From contig URQS01000002.1 in assembly GCA_900550035.1 (NCBI GenBank), positions 24,110 through 88,109 on the forward strand: a stretch of 64,000 nt of DNA, written 5' to 3'. Positions within the stretch are counted from its first letter, which is position 1. The number at the start of each line of letters is the position of its first letter. The position numbers and the translations under genes were made by a program. This document shows, in pieces, positions 62,701 through 64,000 of the stretch. The notes beneath the pieces are model-generated. The model did no database searches, was not told the origin of the DNA, and saw nothing but the letters and a program-made list of their open reading frames with translations. Origin of the DNA: an uncultured Prevotella sp. GTDB taxonomy: Bacteria > Bacteroidota > Bacteroidia > Bacteroidales > Bacteroidaceae.

Positions 62701-63466
62701 ATCGTCGATGCAGAACTCGCTGTTCGGCGACATGGGCGGCATAGAGATAACCACACCGCCAGTGCCCAATTGCGAACCTTGGAGCACAATGGAGCTGCTC
62801 AAGAAGGAGCGCGAACTCGTCGGCATATACCTTTCAGCCCATCCGCTTGACGACTATGCCGTGGTGCTCAACCACATGTGCAACCTCAAGTGCCCGCAAG
62901 TGGGCCGTGAGATGGACAAGAAAGACTTGGCGCGTTACGAGGAACTTACGTTCGGAGGCATTGTCACAGCAGTATCGTCACGCTGGACAAAGACCAACAA
63001 GCCGTTCGGAATCGTGACAATAGAAGACTTCGACGGTGCTGGTGAAATAGCATTGTTCGGTGAGGAATGGACAAAATGGCAGAGTATGCTACAGGAGGAA
63101 TATCCCGTGTACATAACAGCAAAGTGCCAGCAGCGCTTCCGCAACAATCCCGATGCCTACGACTTGGTGATAAAGAAGATAGAATTCCTAAGCGATGTCA
63201 AGGACAAGTCGATAGAGAAACTAACTATCTACATCGACTCCACAATATTCAAGGATGCCAGCATCACCGACCTACAGACTATGCTGCAAAACAACAAGGG
63301 CCAGGTGCCGCTCTACTTCAACATCCACGACTCTGAGCACAACACCAACATCGAGATGTACAGCAGCAAAGTGACGGTCGATGTCAACAAGCGACTGCTC
63401 AACTTCCTCGACGACATGGACAAGCAGTCGGGCGAATTGCACAACGTACGCTATGCCATCAATTAG
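59726..63466 (+). CDS. dnaE: DNA polymerase III alpha subunit
   Basis: 1246 residues, normal for Bacteroidota. The N-terminal PHP domain is FIHLHVHTYYSILDGQSPVQ with MAITDHGNMFGVKE. The polymerase palm has the catalytic Asp pair D471 and D473 in LPDIDTDFDDDGR. GPGRGSAAGSVVAYCLGIT is the fingers/palm signature, and the third acidic site lies near GLIKMDFLGLSTLSI. A helix-hairpin-helix region and an OB fold (GGIVTAVSSRWTKTNKPFGI) lie in the C-terminal third. It is the replicative polymerase, cytoplasmic. It starts 42 bases after the ROK gene. Confidence 0.97.
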   Translation: MEDFIHLHVHTYYSILDGQSPVQKLVDKAVANGMRGMAITDHGNMFGVKELFNYCNKINGKLKDEGKEPFKPIFGCEMYVAHRRKCDREKERGDMGGYHLIVLAKNYNGYKNLIKLVSRAWVDGYYMRPRTDREDLERYHEDLIVCSACIAGEVPAKILKGDIQGAREAIEWYKRVFGDDYYLELQRHEVKDPRQRANRETFPLQQRANKELIELSKEYGIKLVCTNDCHFVDQDNAEAHDHLLCLATGKDLDDPNRMLYSKQEWFKTREEMNEIFADVPEALSNTLEILDKVETYSIDHAPIMPFFPIPAEFGSEEETRKRITPEELFREFTTDENGNDIMSHEEAEKKIKKLGGLDKLYRIKFEADYLAKLAYDGAKKLYGDPLPYEVYERVKFELHIMKTMGFPGYFLIVQDFINSARDELGVMVGPGRGSAAGSVVAYCLGITKIDPIKYDLLFERFLNPDRISLPDIDTDFDDDGRGKVLEWVEDKYGHDKVAHIITYGTMATKNSIKDVARVEKLPLDISNRLCKAIPDKLPDGLKMNLPNAIKSVPELREAEASANPQMANTIKYAKMLEGTVRGTGIHACGTIICRDAISDWVPVSTAEDKSDPGHKLLATQYDGHVIEETGLIKMDFLGLSTLSIMKETVENIRLTHGITVDLDTIPIDDELTYKLYQEGRTIGTFQFESAGMQKYLRELKPTVFEDLIAMNALYRPGPMDYIPSFIARKNGKEEIKYDIPCMEKYLKDTYGITVYQEQVMLLSRQLANFTRGESDALRKAMGKKKKAIVDAMKPKFIEGGQKNGHDPKVLEKIWADWEKFASYAFNKSHATCYSWVAYQTAYLKAHYPAEFMAGNMSRCINDITKITKLMSECQAMGIPCLGPDVNESQRKFSANKKGEVRFGLSAIKGMGDAAAVNIIAEREKNGPYKDIFDFVQRVNLSAVNRKALESLALSGGFDSFGIKREQYFAQNVKGDTFIETILRYGQVYQTEQSSMQNSLFGDMGGIEITTPPVPNCEPWSTMELLKKERELVGIYLSAHPLDDYAVVLNHMCNLKCPQVGREMDKKDLARYEELTFGGIVTAVSSRWTKTNKPFGIVTIEDFDGAGEIALFGEEWTKWQSMLQEEYPVYITAKCQQRFRNNPDAYDLVIKKIEFLSDVKDKSIEKLTIYIDSTIFKDASITDLQTMLQNNKGQVPLYFNIHDSEHNTNIEMYSSKVTVDVNKRLLNFLDDMDKQSGELHNVRYAIN

Positions 63467-63556
63467 CAGAAGGCAAGATGCAAGAAACACTAAAGATATT
63501 TGGCACAGACTTTGATATCAATTATTCATTAACACCAATATTTAAAACAAAAGACA

Positions 63557-63871
63557 ATGGAAGTAAAGATTACAACCGAAAACATTGAGCAGTACAAGAG
63601 CGGCGAACTGCCGTTGGTAGTTGACCTTTGGGCTACATGGTGTGGACCATGCCGTATGATTGCCCCTATCGTTTCTAAGCTCGCTGAGGAATACGACGGC
63701 AAGATAGTAGTAGGCAAGTGCGACGTTGAGGAGAACGACGACGTTGCAGCTGAGTACCGCGTACGCAACATCCCTACTCTGCTGTTCTTCAAGGGTGGCG
63801 AACTCGTAGGCAAGCACGTAGGTGCCATCACCGAGGGCGACCTTAAGGCTAAATTCGACGAGCTTCTGTAA
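63557..63871 (+). CDS. trxA: Thioredoxin
   Basis: 104 residues. It has the active site WATWCGPCRMIAP, the Asp-containing PLVVDLWATW strand, and the cis-Pro loop RNIPTLLFFKGG. A cytoplasmic disulfide reductase. It lies 90 bases after dnaE and is followed by a strong terminator. Confidence 0.96.
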   Translation: MEVKITTENIEQYKSGELPLVVDLWATWCGPCRMIAPIVSKLAEEYDGKIVVGKCDVEENDDVAAEYRVRNIPTLLFFKGGELVGKHVGAITEGDLKAKFDELL

Positions 63872-63913
63872 GCTTCAACGAACTATATTACATCCCTAAA
63901 AAAGATTACATCC

Positions 63914-63955
63914 CTAAAAAAGGTGTGCTATTCAGTTATAGCACACCTTTTTTTG
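63914..63955 (+). terminator. Rho-independent terminator after trxA
   Basis: AAAAAAGGTGTGCTAT pairs with ATAGCACACCTTTTTT. The last 45 bases of the window hold no gene; CGAAACC/GGTTTCG at 63983-64000 forms one further small hairpin cut by the edge. Confidence 0.92.
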
Positions 63956-64000
63956 TATATTTAGCATTAAAGCAAACGCGCCCGAAACCGTTTGGTTTCG

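Overview
The window is chromosomal DNA of a gut or oral Bacteroidota, most likely a Prevotella/Segatella-type organism. Five things point there: SusC/SusD outer-membrane uptake genes, a one-protein hybrid two-component sensor, Bacteroidota-type promoters (-33 TTTG and -7 TAnnTTTG, the latter often as TAACTTTG), Bacteroidota-only families (DUF4861, DUF4834), and almost no Shine-Dalgarno sequences. The species is an inference.

Layout. (1) 1-7.8 kb: a truncated Na+/solute symporter, a secreted metallophosphatase, a PL8 chondroitin/hyaluronan-type lyase, a uracil-DNA-glycosylase-like protein, tRNA-Lys, a transketolase remnant and a GH43 protein. (2) 7.8-9.2 kb: a decayed GH97 and a decayed hybrid sensor, both with internal deletions. 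(3) 9.25-33.2 kb: an intact polysaccharide utilization locus with a beta-helix GH28-like enzyme, SusD, SusC and a discoidin-type surface lipoprotein on the minus strand, then on the plus strand a hybrid sensor/AraC regulator, an ECF sigma factor, a heparinase II/III-type lyase, GH97, an alpha/beta hydrolase and GH2. An AAA-ATPase/nuclease-like gene sits inside it. (4) 33.2-35.6 kb: a second ATPase with a striking 28-bp inverted repeat upstream, a GH43 3' fragment and a transposase remnant. (5) 35.8-48.7 kb: a uronate module with GH88, two DUF4861 paralogues, KdgK, KDPG aldolase, a PTS-IIC-like permease, KduI, KduD and a sulfatase. (6) 49-64 kb: housekeeping genes (DUF1599, a DoxX-TpiA fused frame, SPOR, folE, xth, psd, pssA, an M20 peptidase, a ROK regulator, dnaE, trxA).

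How it fits together. PL8 and the heparinase-fold lyase would release oligosaccharides with a 4,5-unsaturated uronate, and GH88 would remove that uronate. KduI, KduD, KdgK and KDPG aldolase convert it to pyruvate and glyceraldehyde-3-phosphate, which TpiA can take into glycolysis. KduI here begins with a signal peptide and its gene is next to an orphan EIIC-type permease. This suggests that isomerisation happens in the periplasm and the product is then imported, a variant of the usual cytoplasmic pathway and the most interesting idea in the window.

The other notable point is genome remodelling. Four separate remnants (transketolase, GH97, hybrid sensor, transposase) each carry internal deletions, the intact hybrid sensor looks like a recombinant of two codon-usage types, and tpiA has lost the stop codon that would separate it from the upstream gene.
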